A DNA stretch of 64,000 bases from Gigaspora rosea. Its lineage: Eukaryota > Glomeromycota > Glomeromycetes > Diversisporales > Gigasporaceae. The translations under genes and the position numbers were made by a program. Below are positions 37,614-46,842 of the stretch, piece after piece. The DNA is taken from contig QKWP01000839.1 of assembly GCA_003550325.1 (NCBI GenBank), positions 72,023 to 136,022 on the forward strand. The letters are read 5' to 3'. Numbering within the stretch: the first letter of the stretch is position 1; each line of letters begins with the position of its first letter. The notes under the pieces were generated by a model. The model worked only from the letters and a program-made list of their open reading frames with translations, did not search any database and was not told the origin of the DNA.

Positions 37614-38509
37614 TAATAATTAACCAGTTTTTATCTAACAGGTCACAGTTGAATATTTTTAAACTGGTTTGGAACCCTAATCGTGATAACTAAAAATTGT
37701 ATTATGAAATAGTGTTCTGCATGAACCGGACTGAGCAGAATTTTTAAATATTTGATTCAAACTGGGCCAATTTATGGAACTGGATCTGGTCTGTCTCTAA
37801 AAAAAACTTCTCTGAAAAAATATTGCCTTACATATCTTTTTGATGACTATGATCGTCTTTTATATCTCTCATTATGAATATTTTTGACCAAACAGAAAAG
37901 CTAGCATATGTTTCAGACTGGACCAGGCAGATCTTAATAAAGGTCTGGATTCGGTCCAGTATACAGACCAGACCAGACCCAGATATTTTGTGAAACACTA
38001 CTATAAAAGATTATATACAAGATCCCCCACATTTCAGACCCACCTTATTTTTTACTAATTAACGTCATTTTTTTACTAGAGTTTGGATCTGTTAACTGCT
38101 TATTCAGATATCTGTACAGTTAACAGTATATTCAGATGTTATAAATGCTCCATAGATAGTATCCGTTATTTATCAACTTTAAAACAGATAACCTAATAGA
38201 TATCTGTGAGTACCCGTGAGTATCAATAAATATAATTAGCATTAAATATCGAATACATGTTATATTACTCTGGTTGTACAACAGCTAGTTTAACTGACAA
38301 TTGATTTTATTGTCTTTTTTTAAAAAAAATAGAATTTATATAAATCACTTATTTTGAAATAAATACAACACTAATTTTATCTGAAATCAGAAGTCTGATC
38401 ATTATTCTGAATCTCTTGAATAGCGATCATTGATTCATTCTTAATAAACAAAAATAACATTCATAAACTAAGGTATTTAAAATAAATCATTCGAGTCAAA
38501 AATATTTAC

Positions 38510-38691
38510 TGTCGCAGATGATATTGAAATTGATTATGCTGAAATTCGGGGTCTTAATTTAAAAAAAAAACATAAACTCTATCAAAGTCCACCTACATTC
38601 TTTTATTATAACATTACCCCTAAATCCTAGTATAACCATAAAAAAAAGCTAATTCAATGCACTCTAAAAATTTTTAACATCATCCGTGACA
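38510..38691. mobile_element. Decayed MITE, same family as 20559 and 55567
   Basis: TGTCGCAGATGATATTGAAA at the left is roughly inverse to the right end (TTTAACATCATCCGTGACA). The interior GGGGTCTTAATTT matches the sister copy (GGAGTCTCAATTT at 20611). The target duplication is no longer clear. Confidence 0.55.
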
Positions 38692-38918
38692 TTCAATTGC
38701 AGCGACATGTGTAGTTTGGTATTATTATGACTAAACTATCTACATGAAGATTATCTAAATACTATATTGTATTATAAAGCGATGATTATTCAAATATGGC
38801 GTTCTGAATTTGCTAAAAGTACTCTTAAATGCCACATCTATTAGCAAATCAAACGAATCAGATATGCTAGGTTATCCAGTTTATCTGATGTGAGACCAGA
38901 ATCGTGACCAGATTCAGG

Positions 38919-39145
38919 CACCTGCCAGTTCAATTTTCCTGAAAACCCCGATTGGTACGATTTTTCTGATAGTCTCGATTGGTGTAATAATGATAATTGC
39001 AAGAATACAATGTATATCAAAGATGTCAAGGATAGAAGCGATTATGATAATAGTAATGATAGTAATGATATTGAGTATATTAAGGATTTTAGTAATAGGA
39101 ATGATTCCTTTGAAGGGTACATATGGAATAATAATTATAAATAAA
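38919..39145 (+). CDS. Unidentified Asp/Asn-rich open frame without ATG start
   Basis: A + strand frame of about 75 codons is free of stops between an upstream TGA and TAA at 39143-39145. It contains FPENPDWYDFSDSLDWCNND and SDYDNSNDSNDIEYIKDF. Composition is strongly acidic, unlike random AT-rich translation, and its only Met is internal. It may be an exon or captured gene piece inside the long-TIR element. I do not recognise it. Confidence 0.3.
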
Positions 39146-39689
39146 GGCCATTTGGCCCTTTGGGGACAATATTGAATCCCACCTTTGCGCAATAAATATA
39201 TATAATATAATAAATGTTCCTTTATTGTCTTTAATAAAAAAACACAAGTACATATTCGATATAATAAACATATACACTTGTTAAAATTGCTACAAGCACT
39301 ATTGTTTTATAAACCATTTCAAAACTCTGCCCAACTACTCATTCAAATCTAACATGCCTTTTTTGACCCAAATTAACCCTTTGACAGTTGTGCAAAACTG
39401 ATCCTATGATTCATTGACGGATCTGCTGATTTTCTGATCCCTCAACGGATATCTGTATGATTATCTAGATATCCAGAAGGTTATTCGGTTATCCATAGGA
39501 GTTTATCCGAATATCCGTAATTTAAAAATTGATGGTTATCCGAATACAACTTTTATAAAATGGATACTATAAAACGGTATTCAGATATCTGGGTCCAAAC
39601 ACTATTTTTTACTAATTAATTTTTTGGTGGAATGAAGAGACCCGGGTCTTGTATATGATCTTTTACAGTACTATGGAACTACCTTTTTT

Positions 39690-39862
39690 TAGCAAAAAAA
39701 AATTTCTCATATAATTTTACTATAAAGTTACCTCTAACGCTAACCCTTTTTCTAACTATATCTAACCCTAACGATAATTAATTTGCTCGTGCTTATGTTT
39801 GTTTTGATTGTATATTACACATAGAGTGTCATCACCAGTGACAAGCACATTTTTCTTTATAT
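39690..39862. repeat. Right half of the 28065-28414 MITE family
   Basis: AAATTTCTCATATAATTTTACTAT, CTAACCC, CTAACGATA and TTTGTTTTGAT-TATTACACA-TGTCA, followed by GTGACAAGCACATTTTTCT, match 28230-28420 in order. The left half is absent. Confidence 0.55.
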
Positions 39863-40985
39863 TAAAGCTGTTCAAGATCCATCAAGTACAACTATTAGAA
39901 TTATTAAAGATTATTAATATAATTCGCTACAAATATAAGAAGTAAAATTGCCTTGATAATCACGTTTTGTAATAATTAATGTAGCTAGAATAATTGACTA
40001 GAATATTTATACATTATAAAAGATCCAGGTTCTCTTAAGATTTTTGTTTCTCTCTATATAAAGCGATCATTTTATATGTCTCAACTAGAAAACCCAATTA
40101 CCAAGCATGAGGTAATAGAAACGACTAGTTACAAGAAATGAGGTAATGGGCTATGCGGGAATATAGTAATCGTTACCCAGAAATGTAGTAATAATTTGAT
40201 AATTATAATCTACTAATTATGAAGAAAGTGATACTAATTATAGAAACGTGGTGTCAAAATTAACATATAAACAACAACATCCATCATGTTATTGATCAAT
40301 TAGAATATTCCGTATTGTATGTTTTACGGCTAATGTATTGAACAGCGTGTACAGGGTATCACATAAAATTACACGGAAGATCAGCTTCCAAATTCGTACA
40401 AATTGAACCATGAAGAAAACCGAACACCGGAAATTCAAAAATTGAACCATAACACCAAACTGGCTTGTACAGAAAGTGGCGCAACAATCGATAAAACAAT
40501 CAAAACAATAACACGTAAACAATGAATATATTAACATGACTAAAATAGATAGAAAATCAAAATTAACGTGATGTATTTATTAATCGAAAATAATTATTTA
40601 AACACGATCTTTTTACATGTAGTTATTCTTGGTATTTAACATTTTATTCATATTAGTATTCACATCTTTACATTTTATTCACAAAACTATTAATCATATT
40701 ACTGTATTAAAATTCGAAATATATACCACAAAATTATTACCGTATAGAACCTTGAATATTAGTTTAGCACCAATGTACTCAATATCTTAAATGATATTAA
40801 ACCATATAGCGTATATTCTTATTTATTATTACACATTATTATTATTCAACTGTATTATCTATCGTATATTAAATATTATAAATAAAATCAAAGTTTATTA
40901 AATATAAACATATTTTTATCGAAAAACTTGTTAATAAAGTGTATTTAACTATATAACTTTCTGGACTAAAAGTTTCAATGAACAT
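39863..40985. other. Non-coding interval before the large element
   Basis: AT-rich. The small ORF read on the minus strand at 40289-40537 is not convincing. Promoter or terminal-repeat sequence of the following element could lie here, but I find no repeat shared with its right end. Confidence 0.4.
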
Positions 40986-41507
40986 CAAAAGTGAAATAGT
41001 GCGCACTCTTGAGTATTAACTTTGAGAATAGCTACCTCAAAGAAGGAACTATATTGAAACAGAAGTATTAACTAAACATTCGATAAACACAATAAAAGCA
41101 GAGAAATACTTAAAAGAAATATAAGGCGCTCAACCAACTGATACCTATGAATCACACCCTTACCTTAAAATTTAACTAACCACTACAACATAAATTCACC
41201 AACAAGAACAGCAAGCCATTCAGGCTATATTTAATCCAAAAAGTAGTAAGAAACCAGAGAAACTTGGTTATCTACGGACCACATATCATACAACTACCAT
41301 TGAACTAACGAATCTCAAAACTCATAATCAAAAGAACAAGCGCCCAAAACAAACAAAAAGAATCATATTCAACCAATTATAATTATTTACCTACACAATC
41401 ATTTAATTCAGAACTCAAAGTATTTCAACGCTGAAATTCTAAACAAATACAATACAGTACAGTAATTGAACAGAGAAAGGCATCCAACTTCGCCAAAAAA
41501 ATTCTCA

Positions 41508-42014
41508 ATGATTAACGCCAAAACAGCCTTAATATATCAAATAATATTATTCATAATATTAGTAATTTTAGCCTCAGAACAATATCAATATCAACAGAAA
41601 AATCGAACCATAGTACAAGCCGATATAGTAATATCAGTACCGATACCACAATCAACATCTGCAATACCAACAATACCAAACGCCCAAGAAAATCCAAGTA
41701 CAAAGCCAACAAACGCCAAAATCACAATATTAGCTACATCAACAGATGCTTCAAACAACAATATAAACAATACTTTAGCAATAGAAATTCTATCAACAAT
41801 CATAGCTGCGTTATCAATAATAGCCATATTATTAGGAATCTGTATCAGAAGGACTAGAAAAAGGAAATTAGCCTACAAATATAATTTACAAAACCAAGCA
41901 CCAATAGAAATAAGTCAGACACCATTTACAATACCATTAGATATAAACAACATCAACATACAACAGTTAGCCCAACAATTAGCACAAATGCAACAACCAC
42001 CAAGATACAAATAA
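41508..42014 (+). CDS. Small membrane protein, first gene of the large element
   Basis: 168 residues from ATG 41508; an upstream in-frame TTG at 41466 is unlikely as start. A hydrophobic N-terminus (about residues 6-24, LIYQIILFIILVILA) looks like a signal peptide or anchor. A Thr/Pro/Ala/Asn-rich segment of about 70 residues follows, then a second hydrophobic helix (about 98-120) and a basic stop-transfer RRTRKRK. The tail is Gln-rich. This suggests a type I membrane protein with a mucin-like outer part. No homologue is recognised. The next three genes have the same architecture. Confidence 0.65.
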   Translation: MINAKTALIYQIILFIILVILASEQYQYQQKNRTIVQADIVISVPIPQSTSAIPTIPNAQENPSTKPTNAKITILATSTDASNNNINNTLAIEILSTIIAALSIIAILLGICIRRTRKRKLAYKYNLQNQAPIEISQTPFTIPLDINNINIQQLAQQLAQMQQPPRYK

Positions 42015-42080
42015 AAAGACGCCCAACATAACAAATTAATATCCTACTGCACCAAAACAACAATACTAGTGTAACTATAT

Positions 42081-42436
42081 ATGAACTATTCCATTCAAGA
42101 ACCATCATTAATAAACAATATAATTAGAAATATTAGAACAAACCAAAGCATATACCCACGTGATCAAACATATTCGCGAACACAAATATTCTTCAACATA
42201 CAATCTATGACCACCATTCAAATTATTGTACCAACAACAATCGATTACACTTCAGGAGATATATCAAAGAACCCTTAGCATATTCATTGTTACAAGCACT
42301 AATTATAGTAATATTTATCTATATATTAACAATTACTATTTGCTATATATCAATACAAAGGTATAAAAAGAGATTATACAAAAGACATCCGAACGTATCA
42401 TACGAAGCTCAATACAACGACTCAGGCTGCTGCTAA
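42081..42436 (+). pseudogene. Second small membrane protein, one frameshift
   Basis: ATG 42081 opens 65 codons ending TAG at 42276-42278. In another frame, directly overlapping the end, follows a transmembrane helix (LLQALIIVIFIYILTITICY), a basic RYKKRLYKRHP and a C-terminus ending TAA 42434-42436, which abuts the next ATG. Together they give the architecture of the neighbours (outer part, one helix, basic tail), so I read one gene with a single-base shift near 42265-42278. Confidence 0.55.
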
Positions 42437-42754
42437 ATGATTCAAACAAACCAAACCCAAGAACAACCAATTACACCAATCTTACCAGAAACTGCTACAA
42501 TCATCACACTTACTATTATAAATATTGCATTAATAGTACTTATTATAATCTGTGTACACAAAAGTTATAATAAAAGAAAACAAAGAAACTTAAGAAGAAA
42601 CAATAGAGTACCAGACTTTCAATCAGGACAACACGAACTTAGAACCTTAACTCAGGAACGAATTAATAGTCTACCACCTGACCAACAACGAAGACTCAGA
42701 CAATATCAACAAGCACTCCAACAAGAAAATAATATCTTCAACAGAAGAAGGTAA
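42437..42754 (+). CDS. Third small membrane protein
   Basis: 105 residues. ATG directly follows the previous TAA, and the gene's own TAA abuts the next ATG (42755). A short Gln/Thr/Pro outer segment, one helix (about residues 21-43, IITLTIINIALIVLIIICV), a basic cluster (KRKQRNLRRNNR) and a Gln/Arg-rich cytosolic tail. No family recognised. Confidence 0.65.
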   Translation: MIQTNQTQEQPITPILPETATIITLTIINIALIVLIIICVHKSYNKRKQRNLRRNNRVPDFQSGQHELRTLTQERINSLPPDQQRRLRQYQQALQQENNIFNRRR

Positions 42755-43099
42755 ATGAGTCAACAGTTCTTACTCGTAACAATATCAGTACCTACAATAA
42801 CTCAGTTAATAACTCAGACCTTAAACATAACAATAACTCAAACAGCACAACCAACAACTGTATTTCAGACAACTACAGCAACTGCAACAGTAACACCTTC
42901 ATACTTTCAAGACCAGAACGTAATAATTGAAGACATAGTAATAGCATTAATAGCAGTATTCACATTTATATTAGCAGTATACTTCGGATATAAACAAAGA
43001 CTTAATAACAAACTCAAATTAGCAGAAAAAGAACAACAAAGAATATATCAACTTGCATCAGCAATTGATAGTACTATAACACCTGTAACTACAGCTTAA
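42755..43099 (+). CDS. Fourth small membrane protein, Thr-rich ectodomain
   Basis: 114 residues. Residues 1-60 are Thr/Val/Gln-rich (TTTATATVTP), possibly O-glycosylated if exposed. One helix follows at about residues 62-84 (IEDIVIALIAVFTFILAVYF), then a charged tail. The stop TAA shares its last A with the next ATG (TAATG at 43097-43101). It could be a surface or envelope-like protein; this is inference from architecture only. Confidence 0.65.
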   Translation: MSQQFLLVTISVPTITQLITQTLNITITQTAQPTTVFQTTTATATVTPSYFQDQNVIIEDIVIALIAVFTFILAVYFGYKQRLNNKLKLAEKEQQRIYQLASAIDSTITPVTTA

Positions 43100-43425
43100 T
43101 GAATAATAACAACATCAACTTATTAAACCCTGAAGAATACCTCAAAGATATTGAAAATAGAATCAAAGAACTCAGAAATATCGATTTAGGACCCAAAAAG
43201 TACAAACAGTTAGAACAACACGAAGAAATAATATTTCAACAAAGCAAGGTCATAATTGATCAAAATAAACCTGCAAGAGCAGAACTAGTACAAGCATATA
43301 TTATCAACTGTATAAGGAAAGAAGAACCTGAAGAATATATTAATAACATTGTAAAAGTATATAAACAGGACCTAGAATATTTAACCAGAATCACGAACCA
43401 AAAATACCTGAATGCAACACAGTAA
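43099..43425 (+). CDS. Small soluble helical protein
   Basis: 108 residues, starting in the TAATG overlap and ending 14 nt inside the next gene. Asn-rich start, then charged helical sequence (NPEEYLKDIENRIKELRNID). No membrane segment or known motif. It could be part of the structural region preceding Gag. Confidence 0.6.
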   Translation: MNNNNINLLNPEEYLKDIENRIKELRNIDLGPKKYKQLEQHEEIIFQQSKVIIDQNKPARAELVQAYIINCIRKEEPEEYINNIVKVYKQDLEYLTRITNQKYLNATQ

Positions 43426-43879
43426 CACAATTAAACTCACAAACCAAGAACTCAACTACTGGCTAACGATATATCCAAATACATATTATCACAACTCAAG
43501 AAAAAGAGAATTACAAGACCAATTCAAAAGATATTTTGATAGCGTACCATCATATCAAACAACATTAACAACAAGGGAGTACGATACATTTGTAAAAGTA
43601 ATCAATGCACTACGAACCCTTGAAGACAAATATAAAAAGGAACTTGAAAAGATATTAAAGAAAAAGAAAGAAAATCAGAAGAAATTCCTTGATAAACTCA
43701 AGAAATTCCCAGAAATAAAAGACTCGTTAACCTATATAACTATTGGACAAATTTCTAAAGAAAAAGAAGTATTAAAAAAAGGACTTGACCTAGAAGGACT
43801 ACATATAAAAGACTATATACAATTTTGTCTATATACAGAAATAAAACCAAACTTTGACGCAAAATGGCAGGCGCTATAG
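43412..43879 (+). CDS. Coiled-coil protein
   Basis: 155 residues. It overlaps the previous gene by 14 nt and the next by 16 nt. Central Lys/Glu-rich coiled coil (about residues 68-100, LEKILKKKKENQKKFLDKLK). No recognised family; its position just before the Gag-like gene suggests a structural or assembly role. Confidence 0.6.
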   Translation: MQHSNTIKLTNQELNYWLTIYPNTYYHNSRKRELQDQFKRYFDSVPSYQTTLTTREYDTFVKVINALRTLEDKYKKELEKILKKKKENQKKFLDKLKKFPEIKDSLTYITIGQISKEKEVLKKGLDLEGLHIKDYIQFCLYTEIKPNFDAKWQAL

Positions 43880-44505
43880 AATTTCCAGACCTTAACAAAA
43901 TTAACTTTAAAACTTTAATGAACGGAATGATACTCAATGGCTCAAATTGGGTACAATTCAGAAATCATTTTGAACATGCAATACAAGTATATGTACCGCT
44001 AGACTTACTAACAACAGGATACTTTACTGGAAACTATAATAATGGATATAATAGAATACCATTAAATAACATAGCAGGACTAATAGCAGGAAATGCAGAT
44101 GCACAGGGAGCATACAATGTAATATTCATGAAGAACTTAATACATAAATTGGCAATATCATGCTTTGACTATGAGAGATATATTCTATATGAAACACACA
44201 AAAATGATTTGACATCATACTTCTGTAGTGACTTCAATAGAGGAGCACGAAGAAGGAGACATGAATGGGAATCAGTAGAAGATGCACCAAACACAATCTT
44301 ATTAGATAAAACCAACTTCCCAGAAGAAATGAATGAACACTTCGCCGCAGCAAATAACGGAGGAGTAGGACAAGGAAATCTATTATGCAGAGACGCAGAT
44401 GGACAATCAAGACAAGTATCATTCAGATTATGGTTTGATAAAGTGTTTATAACACCAAAAATAATTAAAGAAAAACAAAAAACAATTCAACAAGATGAGA
44501 TTTGA
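43864..44505 (+). CDS. Gag-like protein, N-terminal part
   Basis: 213 residues. NGMILNGSNWVQFRNHFEHA resembles the L-x-G-x-N/W-x-x-F pattern found near the start of retrotransposon Gag capsid domains. The protein lies two genes upstream of CCHC knuckles and a protease, the expected Gag position. The C-terminal part includes RGARRRRHEWESVED. It ends in TGA 44503-44505, 11 nt inside the next gene, which continues helical sequence. No search was done; capsid identity is inferred from position and this weak pattern. Confidence 0.5.
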   Translation: MAGAIEFPDLNKINFKTLMNGMILNGSNWVQFRNHFEHAIQVYVPLDLLTTGYFTGNYNNGYNRIPLNNIAGLIAGNADAQGAYNVIFMKNLIHKLAISCFDYERYILYETHKNDLTSYFCSDFNRGARRRRHEWESVEDAPNTILLDKTNFPEEMNEHFAAANNGGVGQGNLLCRDADGQSRQVSFRLWFDKVFITPKIIKEKQKTIQQDEI

Positions 44506-44875
44506 ACCCAAATATCTAATTGAAATAGATGAAGCAGCAAACTTCCAAACTAAATTCATGCGCGACTTAGCACTATGTAGAAACAACACATCATTCTTAG
44601 GAGAATTACAAATATTATTAGAAGGAATGTTACCAAATGGACGACATGAACTAGAAGATTACAAAAGCCAAATGAACTTAATTAATAATGAAATCACAGA
44701 CACACCAGCATTCTTTACAGCACTATCAAGAGTGTATGACTATTATAAATCAGGAAAAGTAGAAGAATATTTCAGGAATCAATCAGAAAAGAAACAAACA
44801 AACTTCCTAAATAAACAAAGAGAATTCTATGACAATGAAAAGATGAAAAAAGAAAATAGATTCAAAAAAGAATGA
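44495..44875 (+). CDS. Gag-like protein, second part
   Basis: 126 residues, overlapping the previous ORF by 11 nt (ATGAGATTTGA). Helical, ending in a basic Lys-rich stretch (QREFYDNEKMKKENRFKKE) just before the zinc knuckle. The knuckle frame is +1 relative to this ORF, and an A6 run lies at the junction, so a frameshift (mutation, assembly error or recoding) separates it. Confidence 0.55.
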   Translation: MRFEPKYLIEIDEAANFQTKFMRDLALCRNNTSFLGELQILLEGMLPNGRHELEDYKSQMNLINNEITDTPAFFTALSRVYDYYKSGKVEEYFRNQSEKKQTNFLNKQREFYDNEKMKKENRFKKE

Positions 44876-44969
44876 ATTCGCAATAGTATCTCTCAGAAAC
44901 ATGAAATGTTATAATTGCGGAAGAAAAGGACATCTTATGAGTGACTGTAGATCCAAAAAAACAAGATAA
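44874..44969 (+). CDS. CCHC zinc-knuckle segment (nucleocapsid-like)
   Basis: A short open frame (ATG at 44901; frame open from 44874) encodes CYNCGRKGHLMSDC, a perfect C-x2-C-x4-H-x4-C knuckle with basic flanks. It ends TAA 44967-44969. The following basic ORF is in another frame, shifted within an A7 run. These pieces are most simply parts of one former Gag/nucleocapsid reading frame. This motif was below usual ORF length limits. Confidence 0.65.
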   Translation, partial: EFAIVSLRNMKCYNCGRKGHLMSDCRSKKTR

Positions 44970-45590
44970 AGGATATAACAAAGGAAAGAAATTCTCAAAA
45001 GAAAGATTCTCAAAAGATAGAAGCAGAAAAGAATTTAACAAAAAAGAAAATGGATATACAGACAAAAGAGGAAGAACATGGAAATTCAGAGAAGACTACA
45101 AGAAATGGAAAGAATCAAAAAAAAGGAAAGACTCATCCAATTTTAGAACTAGAGAAGAAAGATTCAAGAAATCATTATTCCACCCAAAAGACTCATTAGG
45201 ACAATATAAAAAGAAATATAAACCATTTAACAAAGAAAAATACAAGGATAAGAAAATGTGGTGTAACTACTGCAAAACGGATAAACATTTTACTAATAGC
45301 TGTTATAAATACTGAAAAGACGTAGAAGAAGTAGAAGACCCAATGGTATTTAACCTTGAAAAATCAAGAGAAAAAGAAGATTTTGATGAATACATTTGAT
45401 TCACAAAATTTAGAGAACAGTACCACCTTGAAAATGAATACTCATCAAGTGATGAAGAACTACAATCTTATCAAAAACCTGAACAATACGAATCATCAAG
45501 CGAATCAAGCGAATCTGATGAATATAAAAGTTATAACCTTGAAAAAAAAAGCTCAAAAGAATCAGAAAATGTTTATTATTTCTAAACGGG
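44941..45590 (+). pseudogene. Basic nucleocapsid-like protein with second knuckle and acidic tail
   Basis: The open frame from about 44941 (no ATG) is very Lys-rich and ends with CNYCKTDKHFTNSC, a second C-x2-C-x4-H-x4-C knuckle, then TGA at 45313-45315. The same frame continues with an acidic region (KDVEEVEDPMVFNLEK), a second TGA near 45397-45399, and a Ser/Glu-rich tail (SSSDEELQS, ESSSESSESDEY) to TAA 45583-45585. Basic knuckle plus acidic tail fits a Gag C-terminus. Two in-frame TGAs could be nonsense mutations. Confidence 0.55.
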
Positions 45591-45593
45591 AGC

Positions 45594-46202
45594 ATGCCCA
45601 ATACTCATGAACAACTCCCTATATCAAATAAAGGCTGTAATGGAGAGTATAATAACAAATATTATAATATGTATAATTATCCATATCTATATCCATGTAC
45701 CAAAGAACTAGAACTATTTACCTTTAATAAAGAAAAATATTTTAATGAACCAAAATACTCTGCCTATCATAATTACGAAAAATTATTCTTTCCTGAACAA
45801 ACAAAAATCAATAATCTCAAACAAAAAGGAGCAAAAGGATTTTACTTTATAGCACTCATAAATGGTATAATAATGGAATTCAAACTAGATGAAGGATCAA
45901 CTAACACGTCAATGGGAACAAATCATGCAAAAAGACTAGGATTAGAAAAAATTATATCAAAGCCAGCAATAGCAGAAGCAGTAGGAAGTGAAGTCAAAAT
46001 AATAGGCAAAATAGTAGTCGACATTAAAATTAATGAATATTTAACATGTAATCTAAAAATAGACGTCCTAAAAACAGAATCAAAATATATCCTCCTCAGA
46101 AATAAACATCAATCACAAATAGGAATATCAAAAGATCAAAAGAACTATACTATTCTCATTAATAATGAACCTATACATAATCAAAGAGTTCTCATACACT
46201 AA
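45594..46202 (+). CDS. Retroviral-type aspartic protease, atypical active site
   Basis: 202 residues from ATG 45594. Residues about 94-110 (IMEFKLDEGSTNTSMG) match the flap-proximal D-(T/S)-G-(A/S) site of retropepsins, with DEGS in place of DTGS. AKRLGL, AEAVGS, KIIGKIVVDI and KYILLRN (family: ILLG) follow in order. The Tyr/Asn-rich N-terminal 80 residues resemble a linker. It would cleave Gag and Pol polyproteins. Glu at the second position and Arg instead of Gly in LLG are unusual and may mean loss of activity. Confidence 0.65.
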   Translation: MPNTHEQLPISNKGCNGEYNNKYYNMYNYPYLYPCTKELELFTFNKEKYFNEPKYSAYHNYEKLFFPEQTKINNLKQKGAKGFYFIALINGIIMEFKLDEGSTNTSMGTNHAKRLGLEKIISKPAIAEAVGSEVKIIGKIVVDIKINEYLTCNLKIDVLKTESKYILLRNKHQSQIGISKDQKNYTILINNEPIHNQRVLIH

Positions 46203-46842
46203 CACTACCGATTGAAGCAAACCAAAAACGGTTATGGCAATGCTCGAAGGCAACTGTCAAACCTATCTGAAGTATACTCTGAGGATAAACCTAGCAGCAA
46301 GTTTTGTGTATCCACATTTTACTGACGACCTTTTCTTTCTCCTAAGGCTAGTAAGAAGTTTCGAAAACCCGCGGACGAAAGAAAAGAAAGTGAAGTAAAA
46401 CAAGGCGCCCAACCAAATAAAAATGAACTCTCACCTAGCCAAGCATACCAACCCAAAGAAATTAAAGGGAACTCAATATAGTTGAGGCGCCATTGCTATT
46501 ACATTCACGAAGTGAAGTAAAACAAGGCGCCCAACCAAATAAAATTAACCGGACTCACCAATCTAAAGAGATTAATGATCAAGACAAAACCCAAACAAAT
46601 AATACAGTTGGTCGCCATTACTTCCCTGAAAGTGAAGTAAAACAAGGCGCCCAACTAAACAAAAACATAACAAATGAACCTAAGAAACTAATATAAATAA
46701 GAATACAGAACCAAGAAAAGAAAACAAGAGTGAAGTAAAACAAAGAAGTAAAACAAGGCATAACAATAGAACAAACAAACGCCTAAATCTAGTCCCAAAA
46801 GTAAAGAAAACAAGGCATAGGCACATTTTACCTGATAAGAAA
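46203..46842 (+). repeat. Non-coding spacer with ~120-bp tandem repeats
   Basis: AGTGAAGTAAAACAAGGCGC followed by CCAAC recurs at 46389, 46511, 46631 and, shortened, near 46729. Spacings are 122, 120 and 98 bp, and the rest of the unit (ACTCACC, AAAGA-ATTAA, GTTG-GCGCCATT) is also repeated. Before it, 46215-46385 is less A-rich and has complementary blocks (CTTTTCTTTC at 46331 against GAAAGAAAAG near 46377; GGATA against TATCC). A 67-codon ORF across the repeats (46493-46696) repeats SEVKQGAQ and is probably an artefact. It may be a promoter or RNA-control region. Confidence 0.6.

Larger units (their letters stand above)
38001..39671. mobile_element. Long-TIR element (~1.67 kb)
   Basis: CTATAAAAGATTATATACAAGA at the left is inverted at the right (CTGTAAAAGATCATATACAAGA read inward). 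The arms stay alignable for about 120 bp (TTTTTTACTAATTAA, GTTTGGA-C, CAGATATCTG). ACTA occurs at both edges, offset by one base on the right. The interior carries a nested MITE and an Asp/Asn-rich open frame at 38919-39145. Confidence 0.6.

Noticed and set aside
46300-46385. Hammerhead-like ribozyme (CTGACGA followed later by CGAAA)
   Set aside because: The GAAA box does not follow a stem directly and no complete stem I/III pairing is visible.
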